This document shows, one piece after another, positions 24,673 through 33,196 of a stretch of DNA of 64,000 nt. The DNA lies in contig NZ_WUWM01000003.1 in NCBI RefSeq assembly GCF_009846885.1, positions 62,001 through 126,000 on the forward strand, given 5' to 3'. The notes below the pieces were generated by a model that saw only the letters and a list, made by a program, of their open reading frames with translations, did not search any database and was not told the origin of the DNA. The DNA comes from Paenibacillus puerhi. Its GTDB lineage: Bacteria; Bacillota; Bacilli; Paenibacillales; NBRC-103111. Positions within the stretch are counted from its first letter, which is position 1; every line of letters starts with the position of its first letter. Both the position numbers and the translations under genes were made by a program.

Positions 24673-26397
24673 CTACCAGACAAACTCGCGCTCCAGCCGG
24701 CGGTAATCGCCTTCCCGCATCGGCGCCGTGTCATACACCTTGCGGTCGCTGTACAGCGGCTTCTTGGTCCCCTTCGGAGTGATATTCACCACATCGTCGC
24801 CCCGCCATTCCGTTTCGAACGTTTGGCCGACGGCATTTTCCAGCGTTTTGCGGAAGCTAAGCGGGAAGGTGACCGTGATGGTCTCGCCCGCCTGGGCTGC
24901 CCCAAGCAGCAGGAAATGCTTGTGAACCCAGCGGCTCGGCTCGCTCCCCTTGCCTTCGGTCACTTCGCCGTTCAGCTCGCGGACGAAGCGGATTTTCGTA
25001 AATCCGGCCCATTCGGGAATACGGATCTGAAGCCGCTGCACATCCTGGCGGACATGGATAACGACCTTGCCCTCATGAGGCAGGTAGCTGCTGACGTCGA
25101 GCCATTTGGAGCCGCGGTTCAGCAGGAAGTTGATGCTGACCGTGCCGTTTTTCTCCGTTACGCTGTTGCTCCAGCCCATAAACAAACCGCGCGTCCCCGA
25201 GCCCAGGCAGCAAAGCTGCAGATCGCTCGTGTGCCCGCGCCCTTCATTGACATCGCAGATAAAATCATTGGGCGCAGAATAGCCGGCGAAGGAGCCTCTC
25301 GTTCGCTGGGCGACCTTATAGAACGATTTATTGAGTGGGATGTCCTGAGACTTGTCATCCGACTCCTCCACCCAATCCAGATCAAGCAGCTGCGATTCGG
25401 TCAGGTGGTTGCGCAGGAACCGTTCCACGACGCCCCAATACTCGACGTAGCCGCTTTGGGCGAGCGAAATGCCGCAAGCGATCAGGTCGACGAGCGAGCA
25501 CGTCTCATGCTCATAGGCTTGCTCGTGCAGATCGCCCGGCGTCCAGCCGAAGGCGGTGCATTTGGTCAGCGCCCAGTCGTAGCATTTCTTGACCCAGGCG
25601 ATCATGGCCGCATCGCCCGTAAACATGCCGAACCGGGCGATCGCGTCCAGCGTGCCGAGCCGAGTATGGAAGTGGCCGCTCCGGTAGGCCAGGGAATCGT
25701 TGAAGCTGCCGTCCGGGTTGAATACTCCGCTGCGCTCCATGATCATCGCCGTGAAAAACTGGCACAGCTCGAAGGCATCCTCATTGCCGGTCAGCTCATG
25801 ATACTTGAGCAGAGGCATCACCAGACGGCCGCAGAAGGCGGCGGGGTCGGGCGCCAGCCGCAGCTGGATGCCGTTGGCCGATGGCCAGCCCGTCTCCTTG
25901 TATTCCGACGCCGGATAATACCAGACATCCCGCTCCTTGACCGCGATCCGCTTCAAGGCGGCGACGTGGCGGTCGGCCGCTTCCTTGACTAGCGGATTGC
26001 GCGACTCCATATACCAGGTGGTCAGGGATAAAATAACCGCGCGCTGGTCGATCAGATTCGCATTGGGCTCCCAGTTGCGGGTCGGATTGACCTGCCGATA
26101 GCTCATTCCGTCCTCCTTGAAGAAGGAAAGCAGGTTCTTGCGGTAATGCTCCTCAACATCCTCGCCGTACGTTTCCCCCGACATATGCCGGGCCAAAATA
26201 AGTCCGTCGATCATCCGCCCGTGGGAGGAGCCGTAATCCCAGTCCCCATGGGTCATGAAGGCGGGCTTGTGCATCAAATCCGCGTTAAAGAAAGGAATAT
26301 ACTGATGGTCCCGGTCCGCCATGCCGATCATTGCATTGATGGCGTGTCCGGCCCGCTCCTCCAGCATCAGGGTATCGGGTATAAGACGTTTTTCCAT
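24673..26397 (-). CDS. GH127-like glycoside hydrolase (Cys/Zn type)
   Basis: A 574-residue (alpha/alpha)6-barrel protein with a C-terminal beta-sandwich. The GH127 catalytic signature is visible: EHETCSLVD (E298, C300) and LQLCCLGSGTRGLFMGW (C396, C397), equivalent to the Zn-binding Glu and three cysteines of beta-L-arabinofuranosidase HypBA1. GH127 members act on beta-L-arabinofuranosides and on aceric-acid linkages of rhamnogalacturonan II. No signal peptide is present, so it acts on imported oligosaccharides in the cytoplasm. It is encoded between the response regulator and the sugar-acid genes. The substrate is uncertain. Confidence 0.75.
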   Translation of the reverse strand: MEKRLIPDTLMLEERAGHAINAMIGMADRDHQYIPFFNADLMHKPAFMTHGDWDYGSSHGRMIDGLILARHMSGETYGEDVEEHYRKNLLSFFKEDGMSYRQVNPTRNWEPNANLIDQRAVILSLTTWYMESRNPLVKEAADRHVAALKRIAVKERDVWYYPASEYKETGWPSANGIQLRLAPDPAAFCGRLVMPLLKYHELTGNEDAFELCQFFTAMIMERSGVFNPDGSFNDSLAYRSGHFHTRLGTLDAIARFGMFTGDAAMIAWVKKCYDWALTKCTAFGWTPGDLHEQAYEHETCSLVDLIACGISLAQSGYVEYWGVVERFLRNHLTESQLLDLDWVEESDDKSQDIPLNKSFYKVAQRTRGSFAGYSAPNDFICDVNEGRGHTSDLQLCCLGSGTRGLFMGWSNSVTEKNGTVSINFLLNRGSKWLDVSSYLPHEGKVVIHVRQDVQRLQIRIPEWAGFTKIRFVRELNGEVTEGKGSEPSRWVHKHFLLLGAAQAGETITVTFPLSFRKTLENAVGQTFETEWRGDDVVNITPKGTKKPLYSDRKVYDTAPMREGDYRRLEREFVW

Positions 26398-26410
26398 GTG
26401 CTATCGCTCC

Positions 26411-28006
26411 TTAGGTTTCGTATTCCGCCACGCCGGCTGCGCTGCGGTATTCGCCGATCGTCATGCCGGTGCGTTTTTTGAAAATTTGACTGAAGTACCG
26501 GTAATCCTCATAGCCGACCTTTTGCGCGATTTCATAATTTTTATAGCCCGGCAGCCGGAGCCATTCCTTGGCCTTGTTAATGCGGTAGTCGGTCATGTAG
26601 TCAACGAAATTTTGGCCGGTCGTCTTCTTGAACAAGCGGCTCAGGTAGTCCGTGTTCATATAGTGGCTTCCGGCGATCTGCTGCAGGGACAACGGCTGCG
26701 CGTAGTGCGATTCGATCAGCTGGCGGATCTCGCGCACGACCTTCTCTCCCTGCTTCTCGCAGGAACGGCCATAGAAGGCAAGTACGCGGGGGATGATCTC
26801 TTCCGCAAAAATCCGCTTCACGGAAGCGGCATCGTGACGGACTTCGATCATGCCTGTGTACACCGTGGAGCTGCCGCCGCATATGTCCTGCAGCAGGGTA
26901 TGCTTGGCTCTCAGCTGCTTGTCGATCGAATGAACCAGCAAAAACGCGCTGCGCTGCAAGTCATCCACGGTCACCGTATCCGCGCTAAGCACGGCAAACA
27001 GCCGTTCGAACTCCCTCCACGCCAGATCCCCGCCTCCCATCTGCAAGGAGAGCAGGAACGCATTCTCCAGCTCCTGCGGGTAGTCCCGGGCGGAAGGCGG
27101 CTTCTTCCGGTCTGCGGACAGCAGGCTTGCCGATTCGCCGAGCCGGCGGCTTTTGAGCGCAGCCTGAGCTTCGAGATACATCGGGCGCAGACGCAGTCCG
27201 CCTGGCTTTCTCCGGCTCACGCCGAAGCTGTATGTCCCGCTGCCCGCCTGCTTGAATACCTGCTGGAGCGTCTGATTCAACCGGTCCAGCTCCTCCTGCC
27301 GGAAGCTCGCGGCGTTCAAGGCCAGTACGATCTCGCGGGAGGCGTCTGGCGCGGAGGCAAGCATGTACGTCCAAGCGCCGCCGAACAGAAACGGCCTGCT
27401 GCGATCAAGCTGGTCGCGCACAAGCCGGCTCAGACGCTGCGGCTCCAGACTCTCCCGGAAGGCGTCCTGCCGGCCGACAAGCATCAGCAGCTCTCCGCCG
27501 GTCCATTCCGGCGGCAGCTCGGCTTCCAGCGTCCCGCTATCGTCGGTCCAGTCCGCCTCGGACCGATACACCGCACGCTGCAGCCAGTCCTCCTGCCGCT
27601 CCGCCTGCTCCCTCCGGAGGGCCGACTCCCTGCGCTGCAGCTCGGCCTCCGCCTTCTCCAGCACCGCGTACAGCTCATCCTTCTTAACCGGCTTCAGCAA
27701 ATATTCGTACGCGTTATGACGAATCGCTTCCTTCGTATATTCAAAATCGGAATATCCGCTCACCACGATCGTAAGCATCCCGGGGAGTTCGCGGTTCAGC
27801 ATGCCGATCAATTGCTTGCCGTCCAAGCCCGGCATCCGCATGTCCAGGAAAAGCAGATCCGGCTTCTCCGCCATCGCCAGAGCGTAGGCTTCATGTCCGT
27901 CTCCCGCTTCTCCGACCAGCTTGAAGTCGAAGCGCTCCCAGGGGATCGATTGAATCAGACCCTTGCGAATCCATTTTTCATCATCGACGACGACGACTTT
28001 TCTCAT
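26411..28006 (-). CDS. YesN-type response regulator with AraC output domain
   Basis: A 531-residue regulator. The receiver domain has the acidic pocket VVVDDE (~4-9), the phospho-acceptor in LLFLDMRMPGLDG (Asp near 55) and LLKPVKKDE (Lys near 105). A long linker of about 300 residues precedes the C-terminal AraC pair of helix-turn-helix motifs (LQQIAGSHYMNTDYLSRLFK and IAQKVGYEDYRYFSQIFK). It is partnered with the YesM-type kinase of the same operon and probably activates the transporter promoter near 31.2 kb. Its location inside the ABC/hydrolase cluster is typical of Paenibacillus. Confidence 0.92.
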   Translation of the reverse strand: MRKVVVVDDEKWIRKGLIQSIPWERFDFKLVGEAGDGHEAYALAMAEKPDLLFLDMRMPGLDGKQLIGMLNRELPGMLTIVVSGYSDFEYTKEAIRHNAYEYLLKPVKKDELYAVLEKAEAELQRRESALRREQAERQEDWLQRAVYRSEADWTDDSGTLEAELPPEWTGGELLMLVGRQDAFRESLEPQRLSRLVRDQLDRSRPFLFGGAWTYMLASAPDASREIVLALNAASFRQEELDRLNQTLQQVFKQAGSGTYSFGVSRRKPGGLRLRPMYLEAQAALKSRRLGESASLLSADRKKPPSARDYPQELENAFLLSLQMGGGDLAWREFERLFAVLSADTVTVDDLQRSAFLLVHSIDKQLRAKHTLLQDICGGSSTVYTGMIEVRHDAASVKRIFAEEIIPRVLAFYGRSCEKQGEKVVREIRQLIESHYAQPLSLQQIAGSHYMNTDYLSRLFKKTTGQNFVDYMTDYRINKAKEWLRLPGYKNYEIAQKVGYEDYRYFSQIFKKRTGMTIGEYRSAAGVAEYET

Positions 28007-28027
28007 CCGCGCTTCCTCCCTTCAAGC

Positions 28028-28846
28028 TCAGCCCTTCATCGAGCCGGCCGTCAATCCGTCTATAATGTACCTTTGCAGAAATAAATACAGGATCAAAACC
28101 GGAGCCACGACGACGACCATAAACGCGAACACGACTCCCCAGTTCGTGCTGTACATCGTGACGAAGTTAAAGATTTGCAGCACAATCGTCCACTTGGTGC
28201 TGTCGGTCATCAGGTAGAAGGGTCCGAAGAAATCATTCCACACCGACACCATCACGACGATGGTAACCGTGACGAGCACCGTGATGATCAAGGGCAGGAT
28301 GATCTGCGTATACAGACGGAAGTAGCTACACCCCTCCAGCAGCGCGGCCTCGTCCAGCTCCCGCGGGATCGACTTCATGAAGCCCACGAGCAGGAATACG
28401 GCGAACGGCAGCAGCACGGCCGTGTAATACATGACCAGACTGAAGTAGCTGCCCCGGATATGAAGATCGCCCATCAGCTTGATCGTCGGCACGATCGACA
28501 CCGGCACGATCAGCCCCATGATGAACATATAGTAAGCCCCGCGCAGAAAGCGACTGTCGCGCCGCTGGATGATAAACGCCGCCATCGAGGCGAACAGATT
28601 CACGCAGACGACGACGCAGCCCGAGATCAGGAAGCTGTTCATGAATCCGCGCATAATGTTGGCTTGACCGAAAATATCCTTGTAGTTCGACCACTGCCAC
28701 TGCGAGGGCAAAGACAGGCCGAACAGCGCCGATTCCCGGATATCCTTGAATGAGTTGACGAAAATCATAAAGAACGGGATAAGAATCAGCAAAGCCAGCG
28801 CGATGGCCACCGCCTCCAGAAGGATGAGCCCTTTTCCTTTATTCAT
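28028..28846 (-). CDS. Carbohydrate ABC transporter permease (MalG-type)
   Basis: A 272-residue permease with six membrane helices. The EAA loop, which contacts the ATPase, reads RELDEAALLEGCSYFRLYTQ (residues ~149-168), and the protein ends LTAGSMKG, a typical CUT1 MalG-like tail. It overlaps the partner permease by 4 bases (ATGA). No ATPase gene lies in the window, so a shared MsmX-like ATPase encoded elsewhere must power it, as is usual in Firmicutes. Confidence 0.92.
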   Translation of the reverse strand: MNKGKGLILLEAVAIALALLILIPFFMIFVNSFKDIRESALFGLSLPSQWQWSNYKDIFGQANIMRGFMNSFLISGCVVVCVNLFASMAAFIIQRRDSRFLRGAYYMFIMGLIVPVSIVPTIKLMGDLHIRGSYFSLVMYYTAVLLPFAVFLLVGFMKSIPRELDEAALLEGCSYFRLYTQIILPLIITVLVTVTIVVMVSVWNDFFGPFYLMTDSTKWTIVLQIFNFVTMYSTNWGVVFAFMVVVVAPVLILYLFLQRYIIDGLTAGSMKG

Positions 28847-29712
28847 AGCTCAACCTCCCGCTTCTTCATCTTCATCAGAACGGGCACCCCGACCGCCGTG
28901 ACGAGAACGAACAGGACGACGTTAACGGCTGTCGCGTAGCCGAACTCCCCGGAGCTGAACATGCTGCGGATGTACGTGTAGAACACTTCGGTCGTATACC
29001 CCGGTCCGCCCTCCGTCAGCACCATCACCATCTCGAATACCTTCATCGAACCGATCAGCGAAAGCAGCACATTCACGGTAAACGCAGGCGCCAGCAGCGG
29101 GAATACGATGTGCCGGAAGCGGCTCCAATAGTTCGCCCCGTCCATGGACGAGCTTTCGATGAGATCCTTGGAGATGAACTGCAGACCGGCCAGATACACG
29201 ACCATGGAGAACCCGGCTACCCGCCAAATATCGGTGACGATGATGGAAAATAACGCGAGCCTCGGATCGTTCAGCCAATCGCCCGCCAGTCCTCCGAGCC
29301 CTGCTGCATGCAGCGCGACATTGACAATCCCATGCTCGGGGTGGTAGATCGCGCGGAAGATATACCCGATCACGATCGGAGCGATCACATACGGCATGAA
29401 AAAGATCATGCGCAGTACATTGCGCAGTCGAAGCGCTTCATTCATCACGAGCGCTAGCCCGAGTCCCGTTACGTTCTGCAGAACAGTCACCGCTGCGGCG
29501 AAAACCAGCGTATTTTGAAGCGCCGTCCGCAAGCGTGGCTCCTGGAAGAGCGCCGTATAATTGTCGAAGCCGATAAATCGGATATCCTTCGCATTGATGT
29601 TCCAATCGGTAAAGCTGTAGTAGAACCCGATGAGGGTCGGGGTTATAAAAAACAGCAGGAACACAGCCAACGCGGGAAACGAGAAGTAGAGCGGATATTT
29701 ATGATTTCCCAT
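28843..29712 (-). CDS. Carbohydrate ABC transporter permease (MalF-type)
   Basis: A 289-residue CUT1 permease with six helices. The EAA-type loop is LIESSSMDGANYWSRFRHIV (~180-199), followed by FPLLAPAFTVNVLLSL. ATG29712 is preferred because AGGAGG lies 8 bases upstream; the GTG at 29721 would overlap the ribosome site. It pairs with the downstream permease and with the lipoprotein encoded 66 bases upstream. Together they form an oligosaccharide importer. Confidence 0.92.
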   Translation of the reverse strand: MGNHKYPLYFSFPALAVFLLFFITPTLIGFYYSFTDWNINAKDIRFIGFDNYTALFQEPRLRTALQNTLVFAAAVTVLQNVTGLGLALVMNEALRLRNVLRMIFFMPYVIAPIVIGYIFRAIYHPEHGIVNVALHAAGLGGLAGDWLNDPRLALFSIIVTDIWRVAGFSMVVYLAGLQFISKDLIESSSMDGANYWSRFRHIVFPLLAPAFTVNVLLSLIGSMKVFEMVMVLTEGGPGYTTEVFYTYIRSMFSSGEFGYATAVNVVLFVLVTAVGVPVLMKMKKREVEL

Positions 29713-29778
29713 GCCCTTCACCTCCTGTGCGTATCGTGCCGACCGAAGCCTTGAGACTCCGGCCGGCCCTGCGCTCCC

Positions 29779-31149
29779 TTATTCGAAACCGGTTAACCGT
29801 TTGGACTTGCCGTCTTTTTTATAGTTCGCGTCGAATTCCTTCAGAGCCGCATTGACATCTCCGCTGATGAAAAACGTTTGCAGCGTTTTTTGGAAATCGG
29901 CAAAGGTCGGCGTCAGCCGGTTTTGAATATTGATCTTGGCCTTGTTCGCATCGATCATCGCTTTGACGGATTCCTGTACGGAATACAGCTCGCTCTTCGC
30001 ATCCTTGAAGATCGGAATGCCGGGCGCCGCCTGGTAATACAGGTTGACCATCTCCGGGGTGATCATGAACTTGATCAGCTCGATCGCTTCCTTGGCGTTC
30101 TTCGCTTTTGCCGGGACCATCAGCTGATTGGGCGGCGTGATGAGCGCCGTGCCCGCATCGCCTGCGGCAGGGAACGGGAAGACGCCGAGCTGGTTCTTCA
30201 CGAACTCCTTGCCGAATTTCTTCTCAAGCTGCGGGATAATCCCGTCCAGCATGAAGGCCATGGCTACCTTGCCCTCGCCCATCTTGTTCTGCAGCTCATC
30301 ATAGGTGCCCGCCATAATATTATCCTGATACAAGCCCAGATCCTTCAGTTCCTTCTGCTTGACGAACAGGTCCTTGACCTCGGGAATATCAGCGAGATTC
30401 AGCTGGTTCTGCTCCAGCTTCAGCACGCCCTCGTCCTTGATCGCCGGGTCCACCTGCGAAACCCAGCCCGTGAGATAAAAGACCTGCGCAGGCCAGCCGT
30501 CCTTCACGCCTTCATAGAAAGGAGTCACGCCGGCGGCTTTGATTTTCTTGGCAATCTCGATCAGATCGGCATAGTTTTTCGGCGGCTGCACCCCAGCCTT
30601 GCTGAATACTTCCTTATTGTAGAACACCCCCATCGTACCGGTTGCGCCGAACGGAACCCCATAAATTTTCTTGTCCGGGGTCGTCTGGAACTCCTTCATC
30701 GAGGGGATGATCCGGTCCCATACCGCGCTATCGCCGCTCCACTCGTGGAGCGTTTCTTCCGCTCTCAGCTTGACGTTCTGCTTGGTGCCCGGCTGCATCA
30801 GGAACAGATCCGGGAAGTCGCCTGTGGAGAAGCGGGTTTTCATCATATTGTCAAAATCACCGCCCGGCAGCGCCTGAAGCTCCACCTTATTACCGGTTTT
30901 TTTCTGATACTCCTCGAAAATTTTGGTAAAGGGCGCCGTATCCACCGTATTGGCGATCACAAACGTCAAAGTGACGGGATCCTTGGCTTTGGCCGGAGCA
31001 GCCGGAGCGGCAGACTCCGCAGGCGCTTTCGTTTCGGGCGCGGACGCCGGAGCGCTGGAGCCGCCCCCGCCGTCTGTGCCGCAAGCGGCCAAGGCTGCCG
31101 CCGTCAAGCAAACGGTAATCGTGGAGAAAACGTTTCTTTTCGTTCTCAT
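29779..31149 (-). CDS. Extracellular sugar-binding lipoprotein of ABC importer
   Basis: A 456-residue family 1 solute-binding protein. A lipoprotein signal peptide ends at the lipobox LAACG (Cys near residue 23), followed by a Ser/Ala/Pro-rich linker. Ligand-domain features include DFPDLFLMQPG, YGVPFGATGTMGVFYNKE (~159-176) and AKNAKEAIELIKFMITPE (~360-377), a standard pattern for CUT1 binding proteins. The start follows AAAGGAGG. A TATAAT promoter with two cre-like sites lies directly upstream. The ligand is presumably the oligosaccharide trimmed by the neighbouring GH2, GH78 and GH127-like enzymes. Confidence 0.92.
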   Translation of the reverse strand: MRTKRNVFSTITVCLTAAALAACGTDGGGGSSAPASAPETKAPAESAAPAAPAKAKDPVTLTFVIANTVDTAPFTKIFEEYQKKTGNKVELQALPGGDFDNMMKTRFSTGDFPDLFLMQPGTKQNVKLRAEETLHEWSGDSAVWDRIIPSMKEFQTTPDKKIYGVPFGATGTMGVFYNKEVFSKAGVQPPKNYADLIEIAKKIKAAGVTPFYEGVKDGWPAQVFYLTGWVSQVDPAIKDEGVLKLEQNQLNLADIPEVKDLFVKQKELKDLGLYQDNIMAGTYDELQNKMGEGKVAMAFMLDGIIPQLEKKFGKEFVKNQLGVFPFPAAGDAGTALITPPNQLMVPAKAKNAKEAIELIKFMITPEMVNLYYQAAPGIPIFKDAKSELYSVQESVKAMIDANKAKINIQNRLTPTFADFQKTLQTFFISGDVNAALKEFDANYKKDGKSKRLTGFE

Positions 31150-31167
31150 CTTGTGTAACCCTCCTTT

Positions 31168-31181
31168 AGAAATCGCTTACA
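31168..31181 (-). promoter_or_regulatory. cre-like CcpA site downstream of the promoter
   Basis: TGTAAGCGATTTCT matches the cre consensus TGWAANCGNTNNCA at all but the last base. It lies between the -10 element and the ribosome site of the binding-protein gene, where CcpA could block elongation. Confidence 0.55.
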
Positions 31182-31186
31182 AGTTG

Positions 31187-31215
31187 ATTATATGAAAACG
31201 CTTACCGTCTCTCTA
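31187..31215 (-). promoter_or_regulatory. Binding-protein promoter with embedded cre-like site
   Basis: A TATAAT -10 at 31192-31187 has a weak -35 (TAGAGA, 31215-31210) at 17 bases. A cre-like sequence, TGAAAACGCTTACC (31193-31206, plus-strand reading), fills the spacer and differs from consensus only at the last base. A weak -35 fits a promoter that needs the YesN-type activator; CcpA would repress it when glucose is present. Confidence 0.6.
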
Positions 31216-31251
31216 TTCACGATTTCGACTCTTCATGTGGAGATTTCCGAC

Positions 31252-33042
31252 TTATCCGGGTAGGGGGATAAGAAGCGAGATCGCCGTCCCTGCTCCGGGC
31301 TCGCTTGCGATTTCGAAGCGGAACCGGTCCCGGAAGCGGATCGTATAGCGAGCGTACACATTCCGAATTCCTATCCCTCCCTCCTCCGCAGAGAAGGCGG
31401 TGTCCTCGTTGAACACGGACTCATTCAGCCGCTCGCGCAAGCTGCGCAGACGCTCCGCGTCGATCCCTACGCCGTCGTCGCTGATCGTGAGCCGCATATG
31501 TCCGCCCTCGGTAGTAGCGCTCACGCGGAGCCGGCACCGTCCCAGCTTCGGCTCGATCCCGTGGAAAACGGCGTTCTCGACCAGCGGCTGAAGCGTCATT
31601 TTCAGGACCGTAACGCTCAATAAAGCTTCCTCGATCTCCCGTTCGTAGGTGATCTTATCCTCGAAGCGGATGCTCTGAATGCTCATATACGCCTCGATTT
31701 GCTCGAGCTCTTCCCGGAGCGTGACGACCGAGCTCGTATTCTTGATGTTGTAGCGGAACATATCCGCCAGAGACTGGGCCATATCGCCGATCTTCCCGGC
31801 CTCGTAATAGTCGGCCATCGCCTTGATGCTGTCCAGCGTGTTGTACAGAAAATGCGGATTGATCTGCGAGTGAAGCATGGCCAGCTCCACCTGCTGCAGC
31901 TTGATTTGATTGATATATTTGGACTCGATCAGCTGTTGCAGTTCATCCTGCATATCATTGAAATTCGAAGCGATCAGCCCGATCTCATCCTGCCTTGTTA
32001 CGGCGACGCGAACGGAAAAATCCCCCCGCTTCACGCGGTTGATCGTTTTATAAAGCACAAGAATCGGATTGGTCAGGCTGCGGCCGAACAGCACGGATAT
32101 GAAGAAGGTAACCATAAAGGCGATAAGCGCAGTAAGCAGCGTCGCCGTTTTGATTTGGTCAAGCGGTCCGAAAATATCCTTCTTCGGCATGATAAGTACG
32201 ATCTTCCAATTGGAATAGTCCGAACGGGTGTAAGTCACCAGTTGACTGTCTTGTTCGCCCTCCAGCCATAGCTTCCCGTTATGGTTCGTGAGCTGAGAAA
32301 GAAGTCCGGTCTCGGCTGCGGCCTCCCGCGCTCCGGGCGAAGCGTAGATCGGACGGTTGTTCTCGTCGAGAATAAGCAGCCTGCTGTTCGCCGAGAGGCT
32401 GTCGTTCTGGCCGACGCTGTCGAACAGCGCCGTATTGTATTCAACTCGAACGACTATATAATAGTCGGGATTGGCAAAGTCACGGATCAAAATCGATGAG
32501 GCATAAGCGGCCGCCTCGTTCTTGCCGGCTTGTCCCCCCTCAGGCGGACTGCTGAAATAAACGCGGCCGTCGCTCGCGACCGTACGCTGGAACCACTCCG
32601 ACTCCCTTACCTCCCGGGATGTCCAGGGGGCTTGGTTATCGGAGGAGTTCATCAGATCGCCGTTGCTGAAATAAATCTGAAACCGGATAAAGTCCCGAAT
32701 TGGCGTAATATTAAAGCTTTTCAAATACAAATCGCCCAGCTTCCGCCGAAATACGAACCGTTCCTGATCGTCCATCGTCGGATAGGCATTGATGCCGTCG
32801 ATATACTCCTGCGAATAGTAAGGAGCCAGCAGCAGGTTGCGCTTATTTTGGAAATCATTGTCCATGTTGTTCTCGATTTGTCTGACGATCTGAAGACTCG
32901 AGGTTTCCACGCGTTCGGACATCGAGCGATAGGAAATGTAGAAGGAGATCGTTCCGACAAGCGCGATGCACAGCAAGATGATGACCAGGTAGCTGAGCAG
33001 CAGCATCGTCCGGATTCGGGTAAAGAATGCCCAGCCCTTCAT
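31252..33042 (-). CDS. YesM-type sensor histidine kinase
   Basis: A 596-residue membrane kinase. TM1 lies near residues 10-32, an extracellular sensor of ~240 residues follows, and TM2 (TALIAFMVTFFISVLFGRSL) and a HAMP domain (SLTNPILVLYKTINRVKRGD) come next. The His_kinase domain has LHSQINPHFLYNTLDSIKAM with the phospho-accepting His, and the ATPase domain has ENAVFHGIEP and ISDDGVGID. ATG33042 is preferred (AAGGGA site, usual YesM-like N-terminus); upstream in-frame starts exist to 33084. It pairs with the response regulator at 26411-28006. Confidence 0.92.
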   Translation of the reverse strand: MKGWAFFTRIRTMLLLSYLVIILLCIALVGTISFYISYRSMSERVETSSLQIVRQIENNMDNDFQNKRNLLLAPYYSQEYIDGINAYPTMDDQERFVFRRKLGDLYLKSFNITPIRDFIRFQIYFSNGDLMNSSDNQAPWTSREVRESEWFQRTVASDGRVYFSSPPEGGQAGKNEAAAYASSILIRDFANPDYYIVVRVEYNTALFDSVGQNDSLSANSRLLILDENNRPIYASPGAREAAAETGLLSQLTNHNGKLWLEGEQDSQLVTYTRSDYSNWKIVLIMPKKDIFGPLDQIKTATLLTALIAFMVTFFISVLFGRSLTNPILVLYKTINRVKRGDFSVRVAVTRQDEIGLIASNFNDMQDELQQLIESKYINQIKLQQVELAMLHSQINPHFLYNTLDSIKAMADYYEAGKIGDMAQSLADMFRYNIKNTSSVVTLREELEQIEAYMSIQSIRFEDKITYEREIEEALLSVTVLKMTLQPLVENAVFHGIEPKLGRCRLRVSATTEGGHMRLTISDDGVGIDAERLRSLRERLNESVFNEDTAFSAEEGGIGIRNVYARYTIRFRDRFRFEIASEPGAGTAISLLIPLPG

Positions 33043-33196
33043 GCCTATTCCCTTGACCAAACGAACTCCCTGCATGGCGACCACCCGCCCTTCCCCCTAG
33101 ATACCATACAACCGGACGCGGAAGGCCGCTGCGCCTCCAATCGCGCATGCGGCCCCTTCCGGTCCGGCCTGTGTAGATGTGTAGATGTGCAGATGC

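Noticed and set aside
26321-28084. A 587-codon plus-strand frame opposite the response regulator
   Set aside because: Antisense shadow; receiver and AraC motifs lie on the minus strand.
31252-33042. The YesM-like kinase operon as a stand-alone two-component system
   Set aside because: Kinase and regulator are separated by the importer genes in one direction and the spacing is compact, so it is a sugar-locus regulator.
33172-33195. Short tandem GTGTAGAT-like repeat as a possible CRISPR or VNTR
   Set aside because: Only three imperfect 8-base units in the gap between the GH78 and kinase genes, with no spacers.
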